From NCBI GenBank assembly GCA_009380095.1, contig WHSL01000029.1, forward strand, positions 1-39,846: a stretch of DNA of 39,846 nt, written 5' to 3'. The notes under the pieces are model-generated. The model saw only the letters and a list, made by a program, of their open reading frames with translations. It searched no databases and was not told where the DNA came from. A program made the translations under genes and the position numbers. This document shows, piece by piece, positions 1 to 10,196 of the stretch (position 1 is its first letter; each line of letters starts with the position of its first letter). The DNA is from Streptosporangiales bacterium. Its GTDB lineage: Bacteria; Actinomycetota; Actinomycetes; Streptosporangiales; Streptosporangiaceae.

Positions 1-2
1 GC

Positions 3-914
3 GCGTGGGGCGAAAAGATCATCGACCTGGACGACGCGTACGCCGAGGAGGTCGCCCTGCGCCGGGACATCCTGGCCGGCGACCCGACCCGCCTCACCGA
101 GCTGCCGCACATGCGCCCGGCCGCCTGGGACGCCCTGCTCACCGTGCTGCGAACGCTCACGGCCGAACACCCGGAGACCATGACCCTCCACCGCCTCCCA
201 GGCGAGCACGGCGAGGAAGCCCGCCTGCGCTGGGTCAACAACCGCCTCGGCACCCACCGCACCTTCCGGTACGGCGACGACACCACCCTTCCCGAAGGCC
301 CCCTGGCCTTCCTCGGCACACAGATCCAGGACGACGTCGTACTGCTGGACGAGCGCGACGGCCGGCTCTGGGCGGACGCCGGCCTCGTCACGTTCGCCTC
401 GAACTGGTCCCTGGCCTTCGTCACCGGCCTGCCGTTCCTCGAGGTGCACCGCCCGGTGCCGCGCGACCTCGCGGACGGGGCGATCCCCCGCGCGGAACGG
501 TTCCTGCTGCGGATGGCGCCCGGCGAGACCTGCCGCCGGACCAACTGGACGGTGACCGTCGGCGACGACCTGGACCAGTCCCTGGAGGCGGCGCCCGTGA
601 CGGGACCCCACCGGGCACGGATCCTCGACGCAGGCCTCGACCCCGGCCGTGATCTGCATCTCCGGGTCGAGGTTCAGCATCTGCTGCGGCTCGCGGAATC
701 CGCCGCCATACTCTTCTTGATCCGGACGTGTCAGCTGTCCTTCGCGGAGGTCGCGGGCGTTCCGGAGTGGCGCGCCCGGCTCGCCGCGGTGCTCGCGGAG
801 CTGCCCGAGGACGTCGCCGCGTACAAGGGGGTGGCGGCCTACCGCGAGCCGGCCGTGGCGTGGCTGCGGCAGGCACGGCGGACCGAAATCCATGTGACAC
901 GTCCGTCTGGGTAG
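3..914 (+). CDS. DUF3445 / haem-dependent oxidative N-demethylase-like protein (5' end outside window)
   Basis: The reading frame is open from base 3, so the start codon lies upstream of the window. The first visible residues (AWGEKIIDLDDAY) and the later blocks FASNWSLAFVTGLPF, CRRTNWTV and the C-terminal AYKGVAAYREPAVAWLR follow the layout of the DUF3445 family (PF11927), which includes the alpha subunit-like part of haem-dependent oxidative N-demethylases. About 303 residues are visible, close to a whole domain with a short N-terminal part missing. Family knowledge suggests oxidative removal of methyl groups from small amines. The substrate cannot be read from the sequence, and no partner subunit genes are visible downstream. 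It ends 45 bases before the GH15 gene, in the same direction. Confidence 0.75.
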   Translation, partial: AWGEKIIDLDDAYAEEVALRRDILAGDPTRLTELPHMRPAAWDALLTVLRTLTAEHPETMTLHRLPGEHGEEARLRWVNNRLGTHRTFRYGDDTTLPEGPLAFLGTQIQDDVVLLDERDGRLWADAGLVTFASNWSLAFVTGLPFLEVHRPVPRDLADGAIPRAERFLLRMAPGETCRRTNWTVTVGDDLDQSLEAAPVTGPHRARILDAGLDPGRDLHLRVEVQHLLRLAESAAILFLIRTCQLSFAEVAGVPEWRARLAAVLAELPEDVAAYKGVAAYREPAVAWLRQARRTEIHVTRPSG

Positions 915-959
915 GGACGGAACGGGCCAACGACCGGGTGACACGGGGAGCGTGAGCGA

Positions 960-2786
960 GTGGCCGCACCGATCGAGGACTACGCGCTGGTGGGCGACAT
1001 GCAGAGCGCGGCGCTCATCGGCAGGGACGGGTCCGTCGACTGGATGTGCCTGCCCCGCTTCGACTCGTCGGCGTTCTTCACCGCGCTGCTCGGCGACAGG
1101 AACAACGGGCGGTGGTCGATACGGCCGGAGAACGGCGAGCCCCGCGCCGTCCGCCGCCGCTACCGCGCGGACACGCTGATCCTGGAGACGGAGTGGGACG
1201 CGCCCGAGGGCACCGTACGGCTCATCGACTTCATGCCGCCCCGGCACAAGGCGCCCGACATCGTCCGCATCGTGGAAGGCGTGTCCGGCACCGTACCGAT
1301 GACCACCGAAATGGTGATCCGGTTCGACTACGGCCGGGTGGTGCCGTGGATGCGCCGCCAGAACGGCGACATCGCCGGCGTCGCCGGGCCGGACTCGGTC
1401 TGGCTGCGCAGCCCGGTCCAGCTGCGCGGTCACAACTTCTCGCACGGCGCCGACTTCGAGGTCCGGGCCGGCGAACGGGTCCCGTTCGTGCTGACCTGGC
1501 ATCCGAGCTGGGAGGAGCCGCCGGAGGCGGTGGACCCCGAGCTGGCCCTGCGGGAGACCGAGGAGTACTGGACGGAGTGGGCCTCGCACTGCACGTACGC
1601 CGGTGAGTGGCGGGACGCCGTGGTGCGCTCGCTGATCACGCTGAAGGCGCTCACGTACGAGCCCACCGGCGGCATCGTCGCCGCGCCCACCGCCTCGCTG
1701 CCCGAGGACCTCGGCGGCGAGCGCAACTGGGACTACCGGTACTGCTGGCTGCGCGACGCCACGATCACGCTGGAGGCGCTGCTCCGCACCGGCTACACCG
1801 AGGAGGCCGACGAGTGGCGGGAGTGGCTCGTCCGCGCCGTGGCCGGCTCCCCCGACGACATGCAGATCATGTACACGGTGCTGGGCGAGCGGCGCATTCC
1901 GGAGTGGACCGCCGACTTCCTCTCCGGGTACGAGAACTCGCGCCCGGTGCGGATCGGCAACGGCGCCGCGGGCCAGCTGCAGCTCGACGTGTACGGCGAG
2001 GTCATGGACGCGCTGTACCTGGCCCGGCAGGCCGGGCTGAGCGCCGCCGAGCACGTGTGGGCGATACAGCGCACACTGCTCACGTACCTGGAGAAGATCT
2101 GGGACGAACCCGACGACGGCCTGTGGGAGATCCGCGGTACCCGGCGGCACTTCGTGCACTCCAAGGTGATGGCCTGGTCGGCGTTCGACCGCGGCATCCG
2201 CATGATCGAGGACTTCGGCCGCAAGGGCCCGCTGGGACGCTGGCGGAAGGTGCGGAACCGGATCCACGCCGAGGTCTGCGAGCAGGGCTTCGACCCCAAG
2301 CGGAACACCTTCACACAGTTCTACGGCAGCAGCGGGCTCGACGCGGCGCTGCTGATGATCCCCGAGGTGGGCTTCCTCCCGTACGACGACCCGCGCGTGG
2401 TCGGCACCATCGAGGCGGTCCGCAAGGAGCTCACCGTGGAGGGCTTCGTGCTCCGCTACGATCCGAACGCGGACGGCGGCGTGGACGGGCTCCGCGGCGA
2501 GGAGGGCGCGTTCCTCGCGTGCAGCTTCTGGATGGCCGACGCGCTCAGCCGCATCGGGCGTGGCGATGACGCGCTGGAACAGTTCGAACGGCTGCTGTCG
2601 CTCCGCAACGACGTGGGGCTGCTGAGCGAGGAGTACGACCCCCGCTACAACCGTCTCGTCGGGAACATGCCGCAGGCGTTCAGCCACGTCCCGCTGATCC
2701 GTACGGCGCTCAACCTGTCCGGCTTCGACGGGGCCCGGCGCGGCACCGGCGTGACCCCGCCGGAGGACCCGCACCGGCGCGGATGA
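960..2786 (+). CDS. Glycoside hydrolase family 15 protein (glucoamylase/trehalase-like)
   Basis: A 608-residue cytoplasmic protein without signal peptide, the usual size for bacterial two-domain GH15 enzymes. The N-terminal beta-sandwich region begins IEDYALVGDMQSAALIG. The (alpha/alpha)6 barrel carries NWDYRYCWLRDA near residue 260, the general-acid region GEEGAF near residue 513 and the general-base region SEEYDP near residue 556. Inverting hydrolysis of alpha-glucosidic bonds is the family reaction. Actinobacterial relatives include trehalases, so trehalose or malto-oligosaccharide turnover is the best guess; substrate is not decided by the sequence. Start: the GTG at 960 gives the conserved AAPIEDYALVGD N-terminus and has GGGGAG at 945-950, nine bases upstream. 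No sugar transporter or regulator is adjacent. Confidence 0.88.
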   Translation: MAAPIEDYALVGDMQSAALIGRDGSVDWMCLPRFDSSAFFTALLGDRNNGRWSIRPENGEPRAVRRRYRADTLILETEWDAPEGTVRLIDFMPPRHKAPDIVRIVEGVSGTVPMTTEMVIRFDYGRVVPWMRRQNGDIAGVAGPDSVWLRSPVQLRGHNFSHGADFEVRAGERVPFVLTWHPSWEEPPEAVDPELALRETEEYWTEWASHCTYAGEWRDAVVRSLITLKALTYEPTGGIVAAPTASLPEDLGGERNWDYRYCWLRDATITLEALLRTGYTEEADEWREWLVRAVAGSPDDMQIMYTVLGERRIPEWTADFLSGYENSRPVRIGNGAAGQLQLDVYGEVMDALYLARQAGLSAAEHVWAIQRTLLTYLEKIWDEPDDGLWEIRGTRRHFVHSKVMAWSAFDRGIRMIEDFGRKGPLGRWRKVRNRIHAEVCEQGFDPKRNTFTQFYGSSGLDAALLMIPEVGFLPYDDPRVVGTIEAVRKELTVEGFVLRYDPNADGGVDGLRGEEGAFLACSFWMADALSRIGRGDDALEQFERLLSLRNDVGLLSEEYDPRYNRLVGNMPQAFSHVPLIRTALNLSGFDGARRGTGVTPPEDPHRRG

Positions 2787-2909
2787 CCGGCGCGTCCGGT
2801 CGGCCACGTATCCGCCGGGTCACCGGTCGCGGCGTGAGACCGATGAGTTCTCCCGGCGCCGGTGGTCACATCAGGTGACCCGGATGAACCGCCTCCAGAG
2901 GAGATGACC

Positions 2910-4373
2910 GTGACGGACGCCGACTCCAGCCCCGGCCGCGTCGAGCTGGGCCCCCAGGCCGAGCGGATCAAGACGCTGGCCGACGGCATCAGCGACGCCG
3001 TGCTCGGCGCGCCGACGCCCTGCCCCGGCTTCACCGTCCGGGCGATGCTGAACCACATGCTGCTGCTCACGATGGCGTTCCGCGTCGCGGCGGAGAAGGG
3101 GCCGGACCTGGGCCCGCCGCCGGAGGCGCCGCCCGACGACCTGCCCTCCTCCTGGCGGGAGCTGCTCCGGGTACGGCTCGACGCGCTCGCCGCCGCCTGG
3201 CGAGAGCCGGACGCGTACGCCGGCGAGACCTCGGTGGGCGGCGTCACGCTGCCGGCACCGGTCGCCGCGCGGGTGGCGCTCACCGAGCTGCTCATGCACG
3301 GCTGGGACCTGGCGAAGGCCACCGGGCTGCCGTACGCGCCGGACGAGACCACGGTCGCGGAGTGCATGATGATCCTCGCCGACACGCCGGAGGAGGGCAC
3401 GCCCGGCCTGTTCGGCCCGGTCGTGAAGGTGCCGGACGACGCGCCGCCGTTCGACCGGGCGCTCGCCCTGGCCGGCCGCGACCCGGCCTGGACGCCGGCG
3501 GACGCGCGCGGCTCCGCCCCCTCCACCGGTGAGCGGATGGTCGCCACGAACGGGGTGGAGCTGTGCGCGGAGGCGTTCGGCGACCCGGCGCACCCGGCGA
3601 TCCTGCTCTCCGGCGGCGGCTCGCACTCCATGCTGTTCTGGGACGAGGAGTTCTGCGAGCGGCTGGCCGCCGCGGGCCGCTACGTGGTCCGCTACGACCA
3701 GCGGGACACCGGCCGCTCCACCACTCACCCGCCCGGCGATGCGGACTACCGGCTCGCGGATCTCGCGGTGGACGCCTGCGGCCTGCTCGACGGGTTCGGC
3801 GTGGACCGCGCGCACGTCGTCGGATTCTCCCTGGGCGGCGGCATCGGCCAGGTCATGGCGCTGGACCACGCGGATCGGGTCGCCTCGCTCACGCTGATCG
3901 CCACGAGCCCGGTGGGGCCCGGCGGCGTGACCGAGGAGCTGCCCGGCCCGGGTCCGGAGTTCGAGGCCCGGCTGGCCGAGCTCGGCGAGCCTGGCCCGGA
4001 CGACCGTGAGGCCGCGATCGCGCACGGCGTCGGTTTCGAGCGGCTGTGCGCCGCGGACCCGCCCGGCTTCGAGGAGGCGGCCCGGCGGGAGCGCGCGGGG
4101 CGGGTCTTCGACCGGGCGATCAACCTCGCGTCGATCTTCAACCACACGACCCCGGCGTTCGCGCCATGGCCGAGCGAGCGCCTCGGCGAGATCGGCGTGC
4201 CCACGCTCGTCGTGCACGGGCGCCGCGACCCGGTCCTGCCGTACCCGCACGGCAAGGCGCTGGCCGCGGCGATCCCCGGCGCCGGCCTACTCACCCTGGA
4301 ACACGGCCACGACCTCCTCCGCTCCGACTGGGACGTACTGATCCCAGCAATCGTCAAACACACCGAAGCCTGA
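2910..4373 (+). CDS. Fusion: mycothiol-dependent isomerase-like (TIGR03086/DinB-like) domain + alpha/beta hydrolase
   Basis: Two domains lie in one uninterrupted frame. Residues about 10-200 resemble the TIGR03086 / mycothiol maleylpyruvate isomerase N-terminal family: PCPGFTVRAMLNHM, and LLMHGWDLAKATG with a metal-ligand-like His. Residues about 210-487 form an alpha/beta hydrolase with an oxyanion region ILLSGGG, nucleophile elbow GFSLGGG near residue 307, an acid in GRRDPVLP near 439 and His in HGHDLL near 466. I prefer the GTG at 2910: AGAGGAG at 2897-2903 sits six bases upstream of it but directly abuts the ATG at 2904. The in-frame GTG at 2862 has no ribosome site. The physical link suggests thiol-dependent processing followed by hydrolysis, or detoxification, but no substrate is known. 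It converges with the ABC operon, with only 26 bases between the stops. Confidence 0.8.
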   Translation: MTDADSSPGRVELGPQAERIKTLADGISDAVLGAPTPCPGFTVRAMLNHMLLLTMAFRVAAEKGPDLGPPPEAPPDDLPSSWRELLRVRLDALAAAWREPDAYAGETSVGGVTLPAPVAARVALTELLMHGWDLAKATGLPYAPDETTVAECMMILADTPEEGTPGLFGPVVKVPDDAPPFDRALALAGRDPAWTPADARGSAPSTGERMVATNGVELCAEAFGDPAHPAILLSGGGSHSMLFWDEEFCERLAAAGRYVVRYDQRDTGRSTTHPPGDADYRLADLAVDACGLLDGFGVDRAHVVGFSLGGGIGQVMALDHADRVASLTLIATSPVGPGGVTEELPGPGPEFEARLAELGEPGPDDREAAIAHGVGFERLCAADPPGFEEAARRERAGRVFDRAINLASIFNHTTPAFAPWPSERLGEIGVPTLVVHGRRDPVLPYPHGKALAAAIPGAGLLTLEHGHDLLRSDWDVLIPAIVKHTEA

Positions 4374-4399
4374 CGACCACTCCCGCAAATCTTGGCTGC

Positions 4400-5308
4400 C
4401 TACCGCACGAGCTTCGGGTCGAAGAAGTCGCGGAGGGCGTCGCCGAGGAGGTTGAAGGCCAGCACGGTGGCGCTGATGGCGAGCCCGGGGAAGACGATCA
4501 TCCAGGGCGCCACCTGGAAGTACGTGGCGCCCTGGCTGAGCATCAGGCCCCAGGACGGGTTCGGCGGCGGCGTGCCGATGCCGAGGAACGTCAGCGCCGC
4601 CTCGGCCACGATGACCGTGCCGAACCCGAGGCTGGCCACCACGATCAGCGACGGCACCATGTTGGGCAGGCCGTGCCGGAGCATGATCCGGGTACGGCTC
4701 GCGCCCAGCACCACCGCCGCGGAGATGAAGTCCTCGCTCTTGATCCGCAACATCTCCCCGCGCGCGATCCGGGCGAACCGCGGCACGGTCAGCACGGCCA
4801 GCGCCGCGATCACGTTCTGCACGCTCGGCCCCAGCAGCGACGCGATGAACAGCGCGAGGATCAGCGGCGGGATGGACAGCATCGCGTCGATGAAGCCCTG
4901 CAGCACCGCGTCCACCGGCCCGCCCAGGTAGCCGGACGCGATGCCCAGCGTCGCGCCGAGCAGCAACGAGATCATGATCGTCATCGTGCCCACGTACAGC
5001 GAGATCTGCGAGCCGTGCATGATCCTGCTGAGCACGTCGCGGCCCAGGTCGTCGCTGCCGAGCAGGTGCGCGGCGGACGGCCCCTGCAGGATCGCCGTGC
5101 GGTCCTGCGCGAGCGGGTCGTGCGGGGCGATCATCGAGGCGCCGAACGCCAGCACGATGAACACCAGGATCACCAGCGCGGAGACCGCGCCCATCGGCTG
5201 CGTACGGACGAACCGCTTCAGCCCGGCCCAGCGGCTCTCCGTGGGCATCCGGTCGGCCGCCGCCGCGTCCGTGGCCGGGGGCGCCGCCGTCATCGGTGTA
5301 TCGGACAT
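4400..5308 (-). CDS. dppC: Peptide/nickel-type ABC transporter permease, DppC/OppC family
   Basis: A 302-residue inner-membrane protein. It has a short hydrophilic N-terminus, a first membrane span (ALVILVFIVLAFGASMI), the DppC/OppC hallmark PHDPLAQ with LLGSDDLGRDVLSRI, and then five more hydrophobic segments. The cytoplasmic EAA-like loop is around AAVVLGASRTRIMLRHGLPN, which docks to the ATPases. It is the last gene of a five-gene minus-strand operon, 16 bases after the dppB-like stop. The family imports di- or oligopeptides, nickel or glycosides; the sequence does not decide which. The gene symbol reflects family, not proven substrate. Confidence 0.9.
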   Translation of the reverse strand: MSDTPMTAAPPATDAAAADRMPTESRWAGLKRFVRTQPMGAVSALVILVFIVLAFGASMIAPHDPLAQDRTAILQGPSAAHLLGSDDLGRDVLSRIMHGSQISLYVGTMTIMISLLLGATLGIASGYLGGPVDAVLQGFIDAMLSIPPLILALFIASLLGPSVQNVIAALAVLTVPRFARIARGEMLRIKSEDFISAAVVLGASRTRIMLRHGLPNMVPSLIVVASLGFGTVIVAEAALTFLGIGTPPPNPSWGLMLSQGATYFQVAPWMIVFPGLAISATVLAFNLLGDALRDFFDPKLVR

Positions 5309-5324
5309 TCAGACACTCCCCATG

Positions 5325-6275
5325 TCAGTCGGCGCGCCGCATACGCGGGTTGACCCAGCCGTAACACATGTCGACCACGATGTTCACCACGATGAAGATG
5401 GCGCCGTACAGCAGCACGCACATCTGCAGCAGCGGATAGTCGCGGTTGTTGACGGCCTCGAACACCGTCCGTCCCAGCCCGGGCAGCGCGAACACCTGCT
5501 CGAGGATGACCGTCCCGCCGAGCAGCGCGCCGAGCTGCACGCCGATCAGCGTGAGCACCGGCAGCATGGAGTTGCGCAGTGCGTGCTTGAACAGCACCAC
5601 GCGCTCCGGGGCGCCCTTGGCGCGCAGCGTCCGGACGAAGTCGGCGCCGAGCACCTCGAGCATGGACGACCGGGACAGCCGGGCGATGCTCGCCGCGAGC
5701 ACCACGCCGAGCGCCGCGGCCGGCATCGCCATCTGCGCGAGGTTGGCCACCGGGTCCGTGAAGAAGCCGCGGTACTCCAGCGGCGGCACCCACCTCAGCA
5801 CGACCGAGCTGAACGTGATGAGCAGCAGGCCGAGCCAGAAGTTGGGCACGGACAGGCCGGTGACCGCGGTGACCCGCAGCACGTTGTCCAGCCAGCCGTT
5901 CCGCCGTACCGCCGACACCACGCCCATGAGCAGCCCGATCGTCACGGCCAGGGCCACCGCGATGAAGGTCAGCTCGATGGTCAGCGGCAGCCGGGCGAAA
6001 ACGACCTCGCCGACCGGGCGGCCCAGCGAGTACGAGGTGCCGAAGTCGCCGCGCACCGCGCCCGTGTACCAGGAGGCGAGCTGCTCCCAGACGGGCCGGT
6101 CCAGGCCGAACTCGGCGGTGATCTGCTTGATCCGCTCGGGTGACACCGCCGCGTCGCCGAGCTGCGCGCGCACCGGGTCTCCCGGGATCAACCTGACGAC
6201 CACGAACAGCGTGATCGTCATGATGTTCAGGATGAGGAAACCGTAGGCGAGCCGTCTCAGGAACATCTGGAGCAT
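5325..6275 (-). CDS. dppB: Peptide/nickel-type ABC transporter permease, DppB/OppB family
   Basis: A 316-residue permease with the family start ([31 protein letters not shown]), the periplasmic loop with [15 protein letters not shown], and the C-terminal EAA region around [23 protein letters not shown]. Six membrane spans are predicted by eye. It pairs with the DppC-like protein just downstream to form the channel. The spacing to the upstream ATPase gene is 39 bases. Length and motifs are intact. Confidence 0.9.
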   Translation of the reverse strand: MLQMFLRRLAYGFLILNIMTITLFVVVRLIPGDPVRAQLGDAAVSPERIKQITAEFGLDRPVWEQLASWYTGAVRGDFGTSYSLGRPVGEVVFARLPLTIELTFIAVALAVTIGLLMGVVSAVRRNGWLDNVLRVTAVTGLSVPNFWLGLLLITFSSVVLRWVPPLEYRGFFTDPVANLAQMAMPAAALGVVLAASIARLSRSSMLEVLGADFVRTLRAKGAPERVVLFKHALRNSMLPVLTLIGVQLGALLGGTVILEQVFALPGLGRTVFEAVNNRDYPLLQMCVLLYGAIFIVVNIVVDMCYGWVNPRMRRAD

Positions 6276-6314
6276 GAGGGCCTCATCGAGGTCGCGTGGC
6301 GGTCAAGGGCGGCA

Positions 6315-7334
6315 TCACATGAAGCAGGGGCAGGCGGCCACCGCGTGCCCCTCCGCGACGGCCACCAGGTCGGGACGCCGCGCCGCCGACTCGGGTACGG
6401 CGTGCGGGCAGCGCGGGTGGAACCGGCAGCCGGACGGCGGGTTCGCCGGGCTCGGCACCTCCCCGGTCAGCCGGACCCGCTCGCCCATCGACTTCTCCGC
6501 GTCCATCTGCGGGATCGCCGACAGCAGCGCCTGCGTGTACGGGTGCCGCGGGTTGGCGAACAACTCCTCCGTGGGCGCCGTCTCCACGAGCTGCCCCAGG
6601 TACATCACGCAGATGCGGTCCGCGATGTACCGGACCACGTTCAGGTCGTGCGAGATGAACAGGTACGACAGCCCGCGGTCCCGCTGCAGCTCGCGCAGCA
6701 GGTTGACGATCTGCGCCTGGATGGACACGTCCAACGCGGACACCGCCTCGTCGCACACCACGAAGTCCGGGTCGGTGGCCAGCGCCCGGGCGATCCCGAT
6801 GCGCTGCCGCTGACCGCCGGAGAACTGGTGCGGGAACCGCGTCGCGTCCCGCGGCGACAGCCCGACCTGCGCGAGCAGCCGCTCCACGGCGGCGCGGCGC
6901 TGGGCCCGGTCGCCGATGCGGTGCACGATCAGGCCCTCGGCGATGATGTCGCCGACCTTCATCCGCGGGTCCAGGGAGCTGAACGGGTCCTGGAAGATGA
7001 TCTGCAGCCGGCGGCGCTGCGCCGCCAGCTCCGCGCGGCTCATCCCGGTCAGGTCCCGCCCGTCGAAGGTGACGGTGCCGGCGGTGGGTCTCAGCAGGCC
7101 GAGCACGAGCCGGCCGATCGTGGACTTGCCGCAGCCGGACTCGCCGACCAGGCCGACGGTCTCGCCGCGCCGTACGGAGAACGACACGCCGTCCACGGCC
7201 TGCACGGTCCCGCCGCCCCCGCCGAACGCGCGGCGGCGGATCGGGAAGTGCTTGACCAGGTCGGTCACGTCGAGCAAGGGCGCGCCCCCGGCCTGGTCGA
7301 CGGCCGGGCCGGTGGCGGTGGCCGGTTGGGTCAT
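6315..7334 (-). CDS. dppF: Peptide/nickel-type ABC transporter ATP-binding protein, DppF/OppF family
   Basis: A 339-residue ATPase with Walker A GESGCGKS, signature FSGGQRQR, Walker [13 protein letters not shown] and the C-terminal oligopeptide-transporter extension ([13 protein letters not shown], which carries FeS-like cysteines in this family). A longer frame reaches 7385, but the ATG at 7334 is the likely start. It has a perfect AGGAGG (7342-7347, minus strand) seven bases upstream and overlaps the upstream ATPase gene in an ATGA arrangement, which indicates translational coupling. It energises uptake together with the DppD-like partner. Confidence 0.9.
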   Translation of the reverse strand: MTQPATATGPAVDQAGGAPLLDVTDLVKHFPIRRRAFGGGGGTVQAVDGVSFSVRRGETVGLVGESGCGKSTIGRLVLGLLRPTAGTVTFDGRDLTGMSRAELAAQRRRLQIIFQDPFSSLDPRMKVGDIIAEGLIVHRIGDRAQRRAAVERLLAQVGLSPRDATRFPHQFSGGQRQRIGIARALATDPDFVVCDEAVSALDVSIQAQIVNLLRELQRDRGLSYLFISHDLNVVRYIADRICVMYLGQLVETAPTEELFANPRHPYTQALLSAIPQMDAEKSMGERVRLTGEVPSPANPPSGCRFHPRCPHAVPESAARRPDLVAVAEGHAVAACPCFM

Positions 7335-8365
7335 CGCAGCGCCTCCTGGATCGGTCCGGTCACCCTCTCGTCCACCAGCCAGCACCGGCTGTCCCGCCCC
7401 GGTCCGAGGGCCAGCAGGTCCGGCGCGGACTCGTGGCAGGTGTCGAAGGCCTTGGCGCAGCGCGGGCTGAACCGGCAGCCGGACGGCATGTTGTGCGCGT
7501 TCGGCACCGTCCCCTTGATCACGTGCAGCGCCTGCGACCGGTCCGTCATCGGCCCGGGCATGCTCTGCAGCAGCGCCTCGGTGTACGGGTGCCGCGGCCG
7601 GTGCAGCACCTCGTCCACCGGCCCGCGCTCCACCACCTGGCCCGCGTACATGACGATCACCCGCTCGGCCATCTCGGCCACCACCGCGAGGTCGTGGGTG
7701 ATGAGCAGCAGCGCCGCGCCGGTCTCGGCCTGGGTGCGCTGCAGCAGGCCGAGGATCTGCGCCTGGACGGTCACGTCCAGCGCGGTGGTCGGCTCGTCGG
7801 CGATCAGCAGTTCCGGCCCGCAGGCCAGCGCCATCGCGATCATCACGCGCTGGCGCTGGCCCCCGGACAGCTCGTGCGGGTAGGCGCGCAGCCGCGCCTC
7901 CGGATCCGGGATGCCGACCCGTTTCAGCAGGTCGAGGGTCCGGGCGCGCGCCTCCGCGCGCCCGAGGTCCTCATGGATCCGCAACGCCTCCATGACCTGG
8001 TGGCCCACCGTGTAGACGGGGTCGAGGCAGGTGGTGGGGTCCTGGAAGATCATGCCGATGTCCCGGCCGCGGATCCGGCGGTACTCCCGCTCCGGCAGCC
8101 CGGCGAGCTCCCGCCCGCGCAGCCGGATGGAGCCGCCGGACACCCGGCCCGTACTTTCCAGCAGGCCGAGCACGGACAGAGCGGTGACGCTCTTGCCCGA
8201 GCCCGACTCCCCCACCACCGCGACGCTCTCCCCCGCCGCGACGGAGAACGAGACATCGTTGATCACCTCGACCTCGCCGTACCGGGTGTCGAACGACGTG
8301 CTGAGCCGTTCGATCTCCAGGACGGGCGTGCCGTTCGCGCTTCCGGTCACTGCTGCGCCAGCCAT
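7331..8365 (-). CDS. dppD: Peptide/nickel-type ABC transporter ATP-binding protein, DppD/OppD family
   Basis: A 344-residue ATPase with Walker A GESGSGKS, signature LSGGQRQRV, Walker [13 protein letters not shown], the H-loop THDLAVVAE, and the C-terminal RHPYTEALL and [13 protein letters not shown] blocks of the oligopeptide branch. Two starts are possible. ATG at 8365 overlaps the binding-protein gene by 19 bases. GTG at 8350 forms a GTGA overlap with that gene's stop, like the other coupled junction in this operon. Neither has a strong ribosome site; I list the longer form. Confidence 0.88.
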   Translation of the reverse strand: MAGAAVTGSANGTPVLEIERLSTSFDTRYGEVEVINDVSFSVAAGESVAVVGESGSGKSVTALSVLGLLESTGRVSGGSIRLRGRELAGLPEREYRRIRGRDIGMIFQDPTTCLDPVYTVGHQVMEALRIHEDLGRAEARARTLDLLKRVGIPDPEARLRAYPHELSGGQRQRVMIAMALACGPELLIADEPTTALDVTVQAQILGLLQRTQAETGAALLLITHDLAVVAEMAERVIVMYAGQVVERGPVDEVLHRPRHPYTEALLQSMPGPMTDRSQALHVIKGTVPNAHNMPSGCRFSPRCAKAFDTCHESAPDLLALGPGRDSRCWLVDERVTGPIQEALR

Positions 8366-9945
8366 GTCTCACGGAGCTCCGGGTAGCCGTACTCGGGCTG
8401 CGGGTGGAACCGCTTGACCTCCTGGTGCAGCAGCACCTTGGTCGGGTGGTTCCAGACCTGGACCGGCGGGAGCGCCTGCTCCAGCACGTAGCGCTGGATC
8501 TCCTTGATCTTCTCGGCGCGCTCCTTCGGGTCCATGATCTGGGTCTGCTCCTCGACCATCTTGTCGAGCTTGGGGTCGTTGACGCCCATCCAGTTGCGCG
8601 GGCCGTCGGAGTGCAGCTGGTCGCGGAGCCAGTAGTCCGGCTCGAGGAACGGCGTCTGCGGGCCCACCGACATCTCGTACTGCTGCTTCGGCCAGCGGCT
8701 GGTGAAGTACGTGGCGTACTCGACGACCTCGATCTTGGCCCGGACGCCGATCTTGGCGAAGTCCTCGACCAGCCACTCGGCGACGCGCGGGTAGAGGGGA
8801 CCATACCCCTGGGTGACCATCAGCTTGAGGTCCAGGCCGTTGGGGTAGCCGGCCTCGGCCAGCAGGCGCTTGGCCTCCGTCGGGTTCGTGGGCTGCAGCT
8901 GGGCCAGCTCCGCGTCGGGCAGCGCCCACTGCTTCAGCGAGACCGCCACCGGGCCGCCGTACTGGCCGCCCTTGAAGATCGCGTCCTTCATGGACTTGCG
9001 CTGGATCGCCATGCTGAGCGCCTTGCGGACCCGTACGTCGTCCAGCGGCTTGTGGTCGACGTTCAGGAAGAGGTTGACCGGCGTGCCGGACAGCAGGTTC
9101 AGCACGCGCGTGCCGGCCACCGACCGCTCCAGCGCAACCGCCTCCTCGTCGGTGGTGGCGCCGACGAGCTGCGTCTCACCGGAACGGTACGCCGCGATGC
9201 GCGCGCCCTGGTCCGGCACGACCTTGAAGACCACCCGGTCCAGGTAGGGCTTGCCCTTCTCCCAGTAGTCCGGGTTCTTCTTGTACGTGGCCGCGACGTT
9301 GCGCTCCCACTTCTCGAGGATGAACGGCCCTGTCCCGATGGCCTTGGTCTGCAGCTCGAACTTCCCCTCGGCCCCCTCCTTGGGGATGATCCACATGAAC
9401 TGGTCGGCCATGTTGTTGAGCAGCGGCGCGAACGGCTTCGAGAGCTTGAGCTCGACCGTGTGGTCGTCCTTCGCGGTCATCTTCGTGACCGGGCCCAGCG
9501 CCCCCACCTGGAAGCCCTTCTCGCGGATCCGCTCGAACGTCGCGATCACGTCGTCGGCCACGAACTCCCGGCCGTTCACCGGGGCGACGTTCTGCCACTT
9601 CACACCCTCGCGCAGGTGGAAGGTGTAGGTGAGGCCGTCCTCCGAGATGTCCCAGGACGTGGCCAGATCGGGTTCGAGCTTCAGCGCGCCGTACGGCTGG
9701 TCGGGGCCGATCTTGTGCCGCAGCAGCCGGCCGTAGGTCATGCCGACCCGCTCCTGGGTGTTGAACGAAGGCGACTCGTGCGGGTCGAGCGTGGTGCCGT
9801 CCGACGGCATCGCGATGTTGAGGGTGCCGCCCGGCTTGGGCGGACCCCCGTCGTCGCCGCTGCCGGTGGACGGCGACGAGCCGCCGCACGCGGAGGCCAC
9901 GACGAGCACTCCGGCTGTGAGCGCCGCCATCAGGGGTCGTTTCAC
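8347..9945 (-). CDS. dppA: ABC transporter substrate-binding lipoprotein, SBP family 5 (peptide/nickel type)
   Basis: A 532-residue exported lipoprotein. The N-terminus has KR, a hydrophobic stretch and a lipobox ending at Cys20 (VVASAC), followed by a Ser/Gly-rich linker. The mature part starts with KPGGTLNIAMPSDGTTLDPHESP, the typical opening of family-5 solute receptors, and has LREGVKWQNV and IGTGPFILEKWERN further on. It is the first gene of the operon and captures substrate outside the membrane for the DppBCDF-like importer. A GAGGAG site lies just upstream of the ATG. Ligand class (peptide, metal chelate or opine) cannot be told from sequence alone. Confidence 0.9.
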   Translation of the reverse strand: MKRPLMAALTAGVLVVASACGGSSPSTGSGDDGGPPKPGGTLNIAMPSDGTTLDPHESPSFNTQERVGMTYGRLLRHKIGPDQPYGALKLEPDLATSWDISEDGLTYTFHLREGVKWQNVAPVNGREFVADDVIATFERIREKGFQVGALGPVTKMTAKDDHTVELKLSKPFAPLLNNMADQFMWIIPKEGAEGKFELQTKAIGTGPFILEKWERNVAATYKKNPDYWEKGKPYLDRVVFKVVPDQGARIAAYRSGETQLVGATTDEEAVALERSVAGTRVLNLLSGTPVNLFLNVDHKPLDDVRVRKALSMAIQRKSMKDAIFKGGQYGGPVAVSLKQWALPDAELAQLQPTNPTEAKRLLAEAGYPNGLDLKLMVTQGYGPLYPRVAEWLVEDFAKIGVRAKIEVVEYATYFTSRWPKQQYEMSVGPQTPFLEPDYWLRDQLHSDGPRNWMGVNDPKLDKMVEEQTQIMDPKERAEKIKEIQRYVLEQALPPVQVWNHPTKVLLHQEVKRFHPQPEYGYPELRETWLAQQ

Positions 9946-10196
9946 GCGTTCTCCTCAGGTTGCGGATGGCGATGCACCCCTTGGGGGGCTGGGTCGCTCG
10001 CCATACGGGGGCGGATGCTGGGAGAGCCGGCGAGGGATGAGCCGACGGTCGTCCGGCCGGTTCCGGTTGGGTCCGTACCGGGTATCTGTGCGGGTATGGC
10101 CGTGCTGTCGGGGGCCGTACATAGGACGAGCCTCGGCGGTGCGCCGGGCCTGGGTCGGGCCGCACCTCAGGTGGGCCGTCTCGTAGCGCAGTGAAA

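Noticed and set aside
2871-4250. Long antisense open frames over the fusion gene and elsewhere
   Set aside because: They are Arg/Ala/Gly/Pro-rich shadows typical of high-GC DNA, without domains or ribosome sites, and they oppose well-supported genes.
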